Assembly: GCA_964606415.1 (NCBI GenBank) | Contig: CAZSGN010000145.1 | Location: 1 to 7,190 of the forward strand | Source: CAZSGN01 sp964606415 | GTDB taxonomy: Bacteria > Bacteroidota > Bacteroidia > Bacteroidales > JBBRXJ01 | Reading direction: 5' to 3' | Length of the DNA: 7,190 nucleotides | Shown here: piece after piece, positions 1-5,933 of the stretch | How positions within the stretch are numbered: the first letter of the stretch is position 1 | Layout of the letters: the number at the start of each line of letters is the position of its first letter | The notes under the pieces: model-generated | Seen by the model: the letters and a program-made list of their open reading frames with translations, nothing else | Told to the model about the DNA's origin: nothing | Database searches by the model: none | Position numbers and translations under genes: made by a program

Positions 1-255
1 TATTATTCTTGCTGAATCGTTGGTTCCCGTCCCATTGTATGTAAAAATGGAATAAGAAGGGCTGTATGTTCCCACAATATCTCCGGCAAAATTACCAGCT
101 ATAAAGATCTCGTAATTGTTATTTATACCAATGCCAACGGTTATACTTTCTGAATTTTCACTTCCCATATAGGTTGCAGATTCTAAACTGTAATCCTGGG
201 AATAAGATACACCAAAGGCTATTAATAACCCCAGGCTAAAGAACATTTTTCTCAT
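1..255 (-). CDS. Secreted SBBP-like beta-propeller repeat protein (N-terminal part)
   Basis: The frame is open from an ATG at 255-253 to the window edge, giving 85 residues; the C-terminal part lies outside the window. Residues 1-20 form a signal peptide (MRKM, then a hydrophobic stretch, then VSYSQ), so the product should cross the inner membrane by Sec. Two stretches resemble the SBBP repeat pattern (TYLGGSGND..GIAVD..GNIYVTG): residues 28-55, reading ATYMGSENSES then GIGINNNYEIFIAGNF, and residues 73-85, reading YNGTGTNDSARII. In Bacteroidota such propellers usually belong to large exported proteins, often with a C-terminal sorting domain; that end cannot be seen here. A second Met at codon 4 is a less likely start because it would shorten the basic n-region. 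No Shine-Dalgarno is visible. It shares strand with the Wzi-like gene but a terminator separates them, so it is probably its own transcript. The CDS is well supported; the repeat family is a moderate-confidence call from pattern. Confidence 0.75.
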   Translation of the reverse strand, partial: MRKMFFSLGLLIAFGVSYSQDYSLESATYMGSENSESITVGIGINNNYEIFIAGNFAGDIVGTYSPSYSIFTYNGTGTNDSARII

Positions 256-333
256 GATGATTTTGTTCAGTTAAAAGGACTAGATTAATTTACTTATTTA
301 GGTATTAAAGATAAGTATAATTCCAAAAAAACA

Positions 334-368
334 TAATTAATTTTAATGATCTCATTAATAATTAATTA
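334..368. repeat. 35-bp imperfect palindrome, possible operator
   Basis: The inner arms TTAATGA (343-349) and TCATTAA (352-358) are perfectly complementary around a 2-base centre. The outer arms TAATTAATT (334-342) and AATTAATTA (360-368) are also perfectly complementary, offset by one unpaired T at 359. Each side therefore has 16 paired bases. The site lies 79-113 bases upstream of the start codon of the propeller gene, which suits a regulator-binding site or a cruciform. The region is very AT-rich, which raises the chance of accidental symmetry. Function is inferred only. Confidence 0.45.
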
Positions 369-417
369 CGATATTCTTATTCAATAACGTTGTGTTCTTA
401 ATTTATGCTGTTCAGTG

Positions 418-496
418 TAGCGGGATGGGACGCTATGCCTTTGCTGCCAAGGCATTTTCTCCAGGGAAAAGTATTTATGTTATTCAAAAAGAATAA
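418..496. repeat. Orphan block of four consecutive hairpins
   Basis: Four perfect short stems follow one another almost without gaps. They are TAGCG/CGCTA (418-422 with 431-435), ATGCCTT/AAGGCAT (435-441 with 449-455), TTTTC/GAAAA (455-459 with 466-470) and TTATTC/GAATAA (480-485 with 491-496). Neighbouring stems share or abut their end bases. The first two are GC-rich inside a very AT-rich spacer. Two overlapping short plus-strand frames cross the block (405-500 with 31 codons, 425-496 with 23 codons), but neither has a recognisable product or ribosome-binding site. The block could be a REP-like or MITE-like interspersed element, a structured RNA, or a relic of an insertion. Nothing in the window carries a second copy. 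Confidence 0.5.
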
Positions 497-525
497 GTAA
501 ATGGGGAGCCAGACGTAAATCTTTC

Positions 526-548
526 AAAAAAAGAGGCCCCGTCCTCTT
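526..548 (-). terminator. Intrinsic terminator of the Wzi-like gene
   Basis: Read on the minus strand, AAGAGG (548-543) pairs with CCTCTT (536-531) around the six-base loop ACGGGG, and a run of seven T (532-526) overlaps and follows the right arm. This is a textbook Rho-independent terminator. Its left arm begins with the last two bases of the TAA stop codon (549-547), so the gene ends directly in its own terminator. It should separate the Wzi-like gene from the propeller gene on the same strand. Confidence 0.8.
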
Positions 549-2154
549 ATCTAAAAATTCCGGAGATATGGCCTAATGTTCCCTCGTTGCTTAGTTTGAC
601 AAAAAAACCAAAGTTGTTACCGTATAACTTGCTTTGGTCGAAGGCGAAATGTGTTTCAAGGGTGAAGGGTATTTTGTATAGTTTCAGGGGAAAAGTTAAT
701 CCAAACATTCCTGAATATTGCTTATATCCGGGTAACTCATAATAAACTTCCCCGTATTCATTAAACTCGATCGTTTTGTATTTGTCCTCCAGATAACTGA
801 TCATTTCTGTATCGGTGGAATTGAAATTTCTTGTAAAATCTTTAACCCCATAGTTTTGTGCGAAGGTGAATTTGACCACATATTTTATATGTTTATTGAC
901 CCATCCCTCTATTCCGGTATGGATGGCATTAACATTGGTGTTGGGAATGTACCTGGGAACAGATTCACCGTATAATTCCCGCATAGAATAAAAGATATTA
1001 TAAAGTGGTGACGTTAAAAGAGGTGAGCCCATGGTGAATCCGTGAAAAGTCCACCCCGATTTGTATATATAATGGTTGTAGTAATCATCATTGCCACCGA
1101 TAATTGAATCTACAGGTTGTTTAATGTCATGTACGGGTCCGCTTTGATTTGAAGTATGCAGGTATTCAATACAAGCAGCAGAAAGCCAATTTTTTTTCTT
1201 TTTTGATTGATAAAAAGCCCCATAAAGGCCATCAGGCTGGTTTTTATTTCCTTTGCCGGAGCCATCATCAAAAATGGTTTGCCAATAAATCCCGGTTTCT
1301 ATTTTTTTGTTACTGAAATTGAGCCCCATATTTTTAGACCCCAGATGGTTGCCCAGGGCATTCGTTTTCTCACCTTGTATATCGGTGGTTTTACTTGATC
1401 CTTCCTGCCCAAGGATAGCTCTTTTGTATGCTTCGAAATTAACAGGTATTTTTCCGGCCCAGGGATTGTTTCCGCCCCACTGGACTGCATGGTGAAAGCC
1501 ATAATGGAAATTTACCGGCAGTTTGCCGCCTATTTGTCCAAATAAATTTTTATAATGGACATAGGGGCGTTGGGTATAACGCTGCTCCTCGAGAATCCCA
1601 TCGCCGTAAAAAGCTTTAAACCGGATAAATCCTTTTGTTAAAGGGACATTGGTGTAACCATCTGTCCTGAAAGAAAGCATGGGTACAGGGCGGGCATTTT
1701 GGGACATAATCAGTGATCCTGAAGAAAGGGGGTGGAATTCATTGCTGTAAGCCATTCTTTTTTTTCCGGCCTGGATGATCATAAACCAAAATTTACCTGC
1801 AAGATAGGCCTCTTCAAGGTAGTTTCTATGGGAAAAACGTTCGTCATAACTGCTAAAAGTGCTAATGCCTGCTGCAAAGCCAAAGGTGCTTTCCGGAGAA
1901 TACTTTTTTTTGATTTCCGGCCTTACAGCAAATATCGAAAGGGAGGGAGGATATTGTCCGTATTGATTGTTGACCAGCCAAAACGGTGAATGGTCACCGG
2001 CAGAAATGATACTGCTCATACTTACTTTGTAATAAAGCGAATCATTATTGGCAATTGAAGCATGGTTGAAGGTAAAAAAAATAGCGCTTATCAGTATTAT
2101 AGTAAATGGTGGAGATTTTATCTTTTTATCTTTTGTTTGTTGTTCGTTGTTCAT
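547..2154 (-). CDS. Wzi-family outer-membrane capsule assembly protein
   Basis: The product probably is an outer-membrane beta-barrel of the Caps_assemb_Wzi family, which helps hold or organise capsule or exopolysaccharide at the cell surface. The frame is open from 2193 (548 codons), but I prefer the ATG at 2154-2152 (535 codons). It places a basic segment (KDKKIK) directly before the hydrophobic signal core (about FTIILISAIFFTF) with cleavage near ASIA/NNDS; the longer start adds 13 residues from low-complexity repeat DNA. After the signal come the family-typical motif HSPFWLVNNQYG (residues 68-79 of the long form), then alternating aromatic/polar strands. Other stretches that fit the family are GIYWQTIFDDGSG (301-313) and the aromatic-rich segment at 367-393 with WTFHGFTMGSPLL. 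Length fits the Bacteroidota members. The gene diverges from the polysaccharide export operon, which supports a shared pathway. It ends in a terminator. No promoter could be assigned on this strand. The fold is confident; the exact role is inferred. Confidence 0.85.
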   Translation of the reverse strand: MNNEQQTKDKKIKSPPFTIILISAIFFTFNHASIANNDSLYYKVSMSSIISAGDHSPFWLVNNQYGQYPPSLSIFAVRPEIKKKYSPESTFGFAAGISTFSSYDERFSHRNYLEEAYLAGKFWFMIIQAGKKRMAYSNEFHPLSSGSLIMSQNARPVPMLSFRTDGYTNVPLTKGFIRFKAFYGDGILEEQRYTQRPYVHYKNLFGQIGGKLPVNFHYGFHHAVQWGGNNPWAGKIPVNFEAYKRAILGQEGSSKTTDIQGEKTNALGNHLGSKNMGLNFSNKKIETGIYWQTIFDDGSGKGNKNQPDGLYGAFYQSKKKKNWLSAACIEYLHTSNQSGPVHDIKQPVDSIIGGNDDYYNHYIYKSGWTFHGFTMGSPLLTSPLYNIFYSMRELYGESVPRYIPNTNVNAIHTGIEGWVNKHIKYVVKFTFAQNYGVKDFTRNFNSTDTEMISYLEDKYKTIEFNEYGEVYYELPGYKQYSGMFGLTFPLKLYKIPFTLETHFAFDQSKLYGNNFGFFVKLSNEGTLGHISGIFR

Positions 2155-2172
2155 TGTTTTTTGTTTGTTGTT
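2131..2172. repeat. 14-bp direct repeat at the N-terminus of the Wzi-like gene
   Basis: TTTTGTTTGTTGTT occurs exactly at 2131-2144 and again at 2159-2172, a 28-base period, with further TTGTT units between. On the coding (minus) strand it reads as A/C-rich DNA encoding Asn, Lys, Gln and Thr on both sides of the alternative start at 2154. Because 28 is not a multiple of three, gain or loss of a unit would change the frame relative to the upstream start at 2193 and could remove the 2154 start. Otherwise it looks like simple-sequence expansion in a 5' leader. Confidence 0.6.
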
Positions 2173-2284
2173 TTCTTCAAAACAAATAAACATTTAAATT
2201 TTACTAAACGCTTTTACCGGGTTAATGTAAAATTAATGTTTTTAACCTTAAAGAGATCGTTTTATGTTTGAAAAATGTGTAAAC

Positions 2285-2316
2285 AAGTAATAAAAGAAGA
2301 AAGTCTTCGTTTACTT
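2285..2316. repeat. Imperfect hairpin in the divergent spacer
   Basis: GAAGA (2296-2300) pairs with TCTTC (2304-2308) around a three-base loop, and AAGTAA (2285-2290) pairs with TTACTT (2311-2316) outside an asymmetric internal loop. There is no U tract, so it is not an intrinsic terminator. It could be a protein-binding dyad or leader structure for either divergent gene, but the stems are short and AT-rich. Confidence 0.3.
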
Positions 2317-2381
2317 CAATAAATTAGTACTGCTGTGTCGTTTGTTTAGAAAGAAAAATAAATTAAATTAGCGCTTGTTTT

Positions 2382-2402
2382 TAACTGTTTAATTTACAGT
2401 TA
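2382..2402. promoter_or_regulatory. 7-bp inverted repeat upstream of the export promoter, possible operator
   Basis: TAACTGT (2382-2388) and ACAGTTA (2396-2402) are exact inverted copies separated by seven bases, so their centres are 14 bases apart. The site ends 11 bases before the -33 element of the predicted promoter, the usual place for an activator. The symmetry is visible; the regulator is unknown. Confidence 0.45.
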
Positions 2403-2413
2403 GTATTTTATTT

Positions 2414-2445
2414 ATTGTTTATTAATTAGTTGTATGTTAGCTTTG
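2414..2445 (+). promoter_or_regulatory. Bacteroidota-type promoter of the polysaccharide export operon
   Basis: TAGCTTTG (2438-2445) matches the -7 consensus TAnnTTTG of the Bacteroidota primary sigma factor exactly. ATTG (2414-2417), one base off the -33 consensus TTTG, lies 20 bases upstream, within the usual spacing. Transcription would begin near 2452, giving a leader of about 60 bases before the ATG at 2513. The leader has no Shine-Dalgarno, as is common in this phylum. Confidence 0.65.
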
Positions 2446-2512
2446 ATCTTTCCAGGGCTATTTGTGTTTCTGATTTAAAGTAATGTAATGTAATATATAA
2501 TTTAACGCATCA

Positions 2513-4894
2513 ATGAACATCTCTATTCCAAAACCCCATTTTTTATTTGTCATCTTTTTTCTTTTTTTGATATCTCAACTTTCAATTGGCCAGGGCTTTA
2601 ATCTTCCTTCTTCACTTAATTTTGGTGGGGGGATGGATATTGATCAGATGGTTAGCAAGGCTAAGAGTATGGGATATAGTTCTTCAGAATTAAAAGAATT
2701 ACTTGGTGAAGATCAACCGGAAACACCTAAATCTGTATTCTTAAAAGACGAGAATCAATATATGTCAGATATTGATACTGTTAAAAGAAATTTAGACAGT
2801 GCTGATGTTAAGGCAGAGAAGAAGCGAAGTGAGGATAAAAAAAAATATTTTGGGTATGATGTGTTCAAAAGGGATAATAAAAGTTATTCCACTTCATTCA
2901 TTGGCCCTGTTACCTCAAATTACCAGGTGGGGCCTGGTGATAAGATCGAATTGGTTATATGGGGTGAAACCGAGTTGAGAGAAGAGCTTCAGGTATCACG
3001 GGATGGAACCATTTTTATAGCCAGGTATGGACAGATTCCGGTTCTTGGCATGACGATCGGGGAGCTTGAAGAAGAACTTACGAAAAGGCTTTCAAAAATA
3101 TACAGTGGGTTGAATCCACCCAATCGTCCGCCGGATACCTACCTTGATTTAACCTTGTATAATTTGAGGGGGATTAATGTTTATTTTGTCGGGGAGCTGG
3201 AGAACCCCGGAATGTATTCAATCAGTCCGCTTTCAACTGTTTTTAATGGATTATTTCATGCCGGGGGGCCAACAATTAAAGGTTCTTTAAGAGATGTTCA
3301 AGTGATCAGGGATAATAAGGTGGTGGCGCAACTGGACTTATATAACTATTTTCTCAGTGGCAAAAAGCCGGGAGATATCAGGTTGCGTAACGAGGATATT
3401 ATTTTTGTGCCTGTTAGAAAAAGTTCCGTGACCCTCAAAGGAGAGGTGAAGACACCTTCTATTTTTGAGCTTAAACCGGACGAATCGCTTAATGATCTTA
3501 TCTATTATGGTGGGGGATTAGAAGCCAATGCCTCGCTTGATAAAGTGCAGATAGAGCGAATAACTGCCGGGAAAGATCGACGTAAAACCCAAAAAAGATA
3601 TCAGGTGTTATCTGTTGACCTGGGTTCGTTTAAGGAGGATTCATTTGTTGTTAATCATACTCCCATTAATGATCAGGATATTGTGCATATTCATCCTATT
3701 GTTGCTCAGGATTCCATTCAGCAAATGCCTAATGGAACGCGTTTTGTTTCGGTTAACGGACATGTGATGAAGACAGGTTATTATGTTTTGGCAGATAGTA
3801 TGAGCGTCAAAGATTTACTTATAAGAGCCGGTGGCTTAGATGACCCGGTTTATTTAAATCAAGCCTATAAGGTACGGGCTGATATATTCAGGTATGATTC
3901 CGGGCAGATGGATCGTGAGATTGTTTCAGTTAAACTTGGAGAAATACTTGAGGATGATGATCAATCAGACCCGGTTTATTTAAATCACCGGGATAGCGTT
4001 GTTGTTTATGGCGCCGAAGTACTTCATGACCCTGATTATGTGCAGGTTTCCGGTGAGGTTCGTAAGCCGGGACAATATGAGTTACCCACGAATGCAGGAG
4101 TTCATGATATTCTTTTGCAGGCTGGCGGATTTACAAGGGAAGCATATAAATATGCTGTTGAGATTTATCGTGTTGATCCTTACCATCAGGAAGTGGATAC
4201 TATTACTGATGCCTATAAGGTTGATATATCTCCGGATATGTTAAGGGAATATGATACAAAAGATGATTTTAAGCTCCAGCATCATGATCTTGTTGTTGTC
4301 CGTAAGCATCCTGAGTTTGAATATCAGCAGGTTGTACGGTTATCCGGCGAGGTGAAATTTCCAGGGGAGTATCCTATTCTGCATAAACAGGAAAACTTGC
4401 ATCATTTGGTGGAACGTGCCGGCGGATTTACCAAAGAAGCATTCATTCCTGGGATACGTTTTTACCGGGAGGATACCACGCGTGTTATTGGTGATTTTGG
4501 GAAAGTATTGTCCAGGGATAAAAAAGGCGGATTTGTCCTGAAAGCCGGTGATAATGTGCATATTCCCGAGCATCCCGGAACTATTGAAGTGTTTGGGGAA
4601 GTCAACTCGCCTGGGGTTGTTCATTATCGCAAAGGCTGGGGGCTAAAAAAATATGTTGAAGCAGCTGGTGATTATTCTTATAGTGCTTTGAAGCGAAAGA
4701 CTATTGTTTATTATCCAGGAGGTAATGCCAAACGGAAAAAATGCTTTGGCCTCCATCCATCCATCAATGAAGGATGCCGGATTTTTGTCCCCAAAAAAGC
4801 TGATCGCCCCCCAGTGAATATACCTGGTTTACTCGCTGAATTGGCATCTGTAGGGGCGAGTGTTGCTACGCTGATTTATATTTTAGGGAGGTAA
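2513..4894 (+). CDS. Wza-type polysaccharide export protein with six SLBB repeats
   Basis: The 793-residue product should form the periplasm-to-outer-membrane export channel for the polymer. A signal peptide (about 1-26, hydrophobic core FLFVIFFLFLI, cleavage near SIG/QGFN) is followed by a short linker with MVSKAKSMGYS (46-56) and a charged stretch (85-112). The Poly_export domain (about 133-215) opens with NYQVGPGDKIELVIWGE. Six SLBB units follow, each starting with a V.GEV..PG-like strand: about 222-300, 305-395, 411-500, 509-597, 607-686 and 690-760. The end (768-793) is a hydrophobic segment that could play the part of the amphipathic C-terminal helix of E. coli Wza. The protein is roughly twice as long as E. 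coli Wza (about 380 residues, from memory) and has no lipobox cysteine; its only cysteines are C744 and C755. It starts the operon, 5 bases before the chain-length gene. Family assignment is very secure. Confidence 0.93.
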   Translation: MNISIPKPHFLFVIFFLFLISQLSIGQGFNLPSSLNFGGGMDIDQMVSKAKSMGYSSSELKELLGEDQPETPKSVFLKDENQYMSDIDTVKRNLDSADVKAEKKRSEDKKKYFGYDVFKRDNKSYSTSFIGPVTSNYQVGPGDKIELVIWGETELREELQVSRDGTIFIARYGQIPVLGMTIGELEEELTKRLSKIYSGLNPPNRPPDTYLDLTLYNLRGINVYFVGELENPGMYSISPLSTVFNGLFHAGGPTIKGSLRDVQVIRDNKVVAQLDLYNYFLSGKKPGDIRLRNEDIIFVPVRKSSVTLKGEVKTPSIFELKPDESLNDLIYYGGGLEANASLDKVQIERITAGKDRRKTQKRYQVLSVDLGSFKEDSFVVNHTPINDQDIVHIHPIVAQDSIQQMPNGTRFVSVNGHVMKTGYYVLADSMSVKDLLIRAGGLDDPVYLNQAYKVRADIFRYDSGQMDREIVSVKLGEILEDDDQSDPVYLNHRDSVVVYGAEVLHDPDYVQVSGEVRKPGQYELPTNAGVHDILLQAGGFTREAYKYAVEIYRVDPYHQEVDTITDAYKVDISPDMLREYDTKDDFKLQHHDLVVVRKHPEFEYQQVVRLSGEVKFPGEYPILHKQENLHHLVERAGGFTKEAFIPGIRFYREDTTRVIGDFGKVLSRDKKGGFVLKAGDNVHIPEHPGTIEVFGEVNSPGVVHYRKGWGLKKYVEAAGDYSYSALKRKTIVYYPGGNAKRKKCFGLHPSINEGCRIFVPKKADRPPVNIPGLLAELASVGASVATLIYILGR
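3842..3987 (+). repeat. Exact 20-bp direct repeat within the SLBB gene
   Basis: GACCCGGTTTATTTAAATCA occurs at 3842-3861 and again at 3968-3987. The offset is 126 bases, or 42 codons, in the same frame, and the copies encode DPVYLNQ and DPVYLNH at the two sides of the third SLBB unit. Neighbouring SLBB units share only protein-level similarity, so exact identity over 20 bases stands out. Recombination between the copies would remove 42 residues in frame. Confidence 0.7.
4886..4891 (+). promoter_or_regulatory. Strong Shine-Dalgarno of the chain-length gene
   Basis: GGGAGG lies eight bases before the ATG at 4900 and is formed by the last two sense codons (Gly-Arg) of the export gene. It is the only strong Shine-Dalgarno among the starts in this window and fixes the start at 4900 rather than the ATG codons at 4912 or 4918. 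The position implies translational coupling to the upstream gene. Confidence 0.75.
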
Positions 4895-4899
4895 ATATC

Positions 4900-5907
4900 A
4901 TGAATTCAAATATGTCAATGACTAATCAACATGTCTCTGAAAGAAAAGATAAAGATGATGATATTGATCTGGTTAAGATTATTATTAAACTTTGGAATAA
5001 TCGGAGATTAATTCTTGTTGTCACATTCTCTTTTATTATTGCATCTGTTTTATATGCACTTCTGGCTCAGCCATATTATCAGTCCTCTGTAACCATGTAC
5101 CAGGTAAAAAGCGAGGAGCAATCTCTTTCTGGAGGAGCTTTCCAGACACTTGCCTCTCAATTTGGCATTGCAGGAATAGGAAGCAGCTTCCAGTATAATA
5201 TACCTGATATTGTTCAAAGTAAGATGGTGAAGATGAGATTATTGAATAAGAAATGGGATATAGATGCGTATGAAGATTCTGTTGATCTTATGAGTATTTT
5301 GGAGATCGAGGGCGAAAATGAGAATGAGAAAAGAGTTGAGGCCTTGAAGAAATTGCAAGATCTTATTTCTGTTGATAAAGATGAGGAAACAGGGTTAAAT
5401 GTTATTAAAGTATTAATGCCGGATCCTTATTTAGCGGCTGAGGTTGCAAATTATTTGCCAAAAGTAATCAGGGATTTTGTCAATAAACAGCAGAAAGAAA
5501 ATACCAAAAAAAACCTAAAGTATATTGACGAAAGATTGGATCAGGTTAAAAAAGAATTACTACAGGCGGAAAATAAAATTGCTGATTTTAAAAAACAAAA
5601 TCGCTTGATAGGCATGTCTGTGGAATTACAACTAGAAGAACAAAGATTAACAAGGCAAGTCAATATCAAGGAACAGGTTTTCACTACACTTAAACAGGAG
5701 AAAGAGAAAGTGCTTGTGCAACTTTATAAAGAAGCTCCTGTCGTTAATTTACTGGATAAGGCTTATGTGCCTGTTGAAAAGGAAAAGCCCCAAAGACGAT
5801 TAATCGTGATTGGCGGTGCTTTTTTGGGTTTTATTGTTAGTTTGTTGATGGTTGGAATAATGAATGTTTTCTCTTTGCTACAAAATATGAGAAAAGATCA
5901 GGCTTGA
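4900..5907 (+). CDS. Wzz-type polysaccharide chain-length regulator (no kinase domain)
   Basis: The 335-residue product is a polysaccharide co-polymerase of the inner membrane, expected to set chain length and connect polymerase to the export channel. A cytosolic tail (1-35) precedes the first membrane helix (about 36-57, RLILVVTFSFIIASVLYALL). The AQPYYQSSVTMY segment right after it is typical of the Wzz domain. A Gly/Ala-rich stretch with GGAFQTLASQFGIAGIGSS (78-96) follows. Residues about 195-275 are rich in charged heptads and look like a coiled coil. The proline-containing segment AYVPVEKEKPQRR (288-300) leads into the second helix (about 301-326), and the protein stops nine residues later. 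There is no Walker motif or tyrosine-rich tail, so it is not a fused Wzc-type tyrosine kinase. It lies between the export gene (5 bases) and the polymerase (26 bases), so the three genes are probably co-transcribed. Confidence 0.9.
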   Translation: MNSNMSMTNQHVSERKDKDDDIDLVKIIIKLWNNRRLILVVTFSFIIASVLYALLAQPYYQSSVTMYQVKSEEQSLSGGAFQTLASQFGIAGIGSSFQYNIPDIVQSKMVKMRLLNKKWDIDAYEDSVDLMSILEIEGENENEKRVEALKKLQDLISVDKDEETGLNVIKVLMPDPYLAAEVANYLPKVIRDFVNKQQKENTKKNLKYIDERLDQVKKELLQAENKIADFKKQNRLIGMSVELQLEEQRLTRQVNIKEQVFTTLKQEKEKVLVQLYKEAPVVNLLDKAYVPVEKEKPQRRLIVIGGAFLGFIVSLLMVGIMNVFSLLQNMRKDQA

Positions 5908-5933
5908 TTTTTTTGGTTTTTAATTTTATTTAA

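Larger units (their letters stand above)
256..546. other. AT-rich spacer with palindrome, hairpin block and terminator
   Basis: No gene is supported here. From the left, the spacer holds the upstream region of the minus-strand propeller gene, an AT-rich palindrome at 334-368, a GC-rich block of consecutive hairpins at 418-496, and the terminator of the Wzi-like gene. The sequence 301-410 is about one fifth G+C, while 418-470 is about half. A weak minus-strand match to the Bacteroidota -7 element (TATCTTTA, complement of 306-313) lies about 50 bases upstream of the propeller start, but no TTTG was found at the expected distance, so I do not call a promoter. Confidence 0.7.
2194..2512. other. 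Divergent regulatory spacer of the polysaccharide locus
   Basis: This AT-rich stretch separates the minus-strand Wzi-like gene from the plus-strand export operon and contains no supported gene. It holds a plus-strand promoter (2414-2445), an inverted repeat just upstream of it (2382-2402), an imperfect hairpin at 2285-2316, and near the Wzi side two copies of TTAATGT 11 bases apart (2222-2228 and 2233-2239). Those copies are bracketed by the inverted pair GGTTAA (2220-2225) and TTAACC (2242-2247). The leader of the export operon contains three tandem GTAAT units (2480-2494). I could not find a convincing minus-strand promoter for the Wzi-like gene. Confidence 0.7.

Noticed and set aside
435..458. 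Plus-strand terminator-like hairpin (ATGCCTT/AAGGCAT then TTTT)
   Set aside because: No plus-strand gene lies upstream, the T tract is only four bases beginning inside the stem, and the hairpin is one of four in a row.
405..500. Two overlapping short plus-strand frames (31 and 23 codons) across the hairpin block
   Set aside because: Neither has a recognisable motif or ribosome-binding site, and the hairpins explain the sequence equally well, so I do not call a gene.
256..546. Integron attC site, tRNA or CRISPR in the left spacer
   Set aside because: No attC core sites, cloverleaf or regularly spaced repeats could be found; the repeats present are simple hairpins.
1207..1989. Open frames on the plus strand, and one more on the minus strand, within the Wzi-like gene
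   Set aside because: They overlap a clearly coding gene, have no family resemblance and no start signals.
2239..2270. Second plus-strand promoter (TTTT, 20 bases, TATGTTTG)
   Set aside because: The -7 match is exact, but the -33 lacks the G, and it would give a 235-base leader; the promoter at 2414-2445 is the simpler choice.
2062..2271. Plus-strand frame of 69 codons at the Wzi start
   Set aside because: It is the complement of the A/C-rich repeat and signal-peptide region; its hydrophobic Phe/Val look comes from that composition.
4340..4624. Minus-strand frame of 94 codons inside the SLBB gene
   Set aside because: It lies entirely within two SLBB units of the real gene and its product matches nothing.
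5908..5933. T-rich gap between chain-length and polymerase genes as a terminator
   Set aside because: There is a T run but no stable stem before it, and the close spacing fits an operon.
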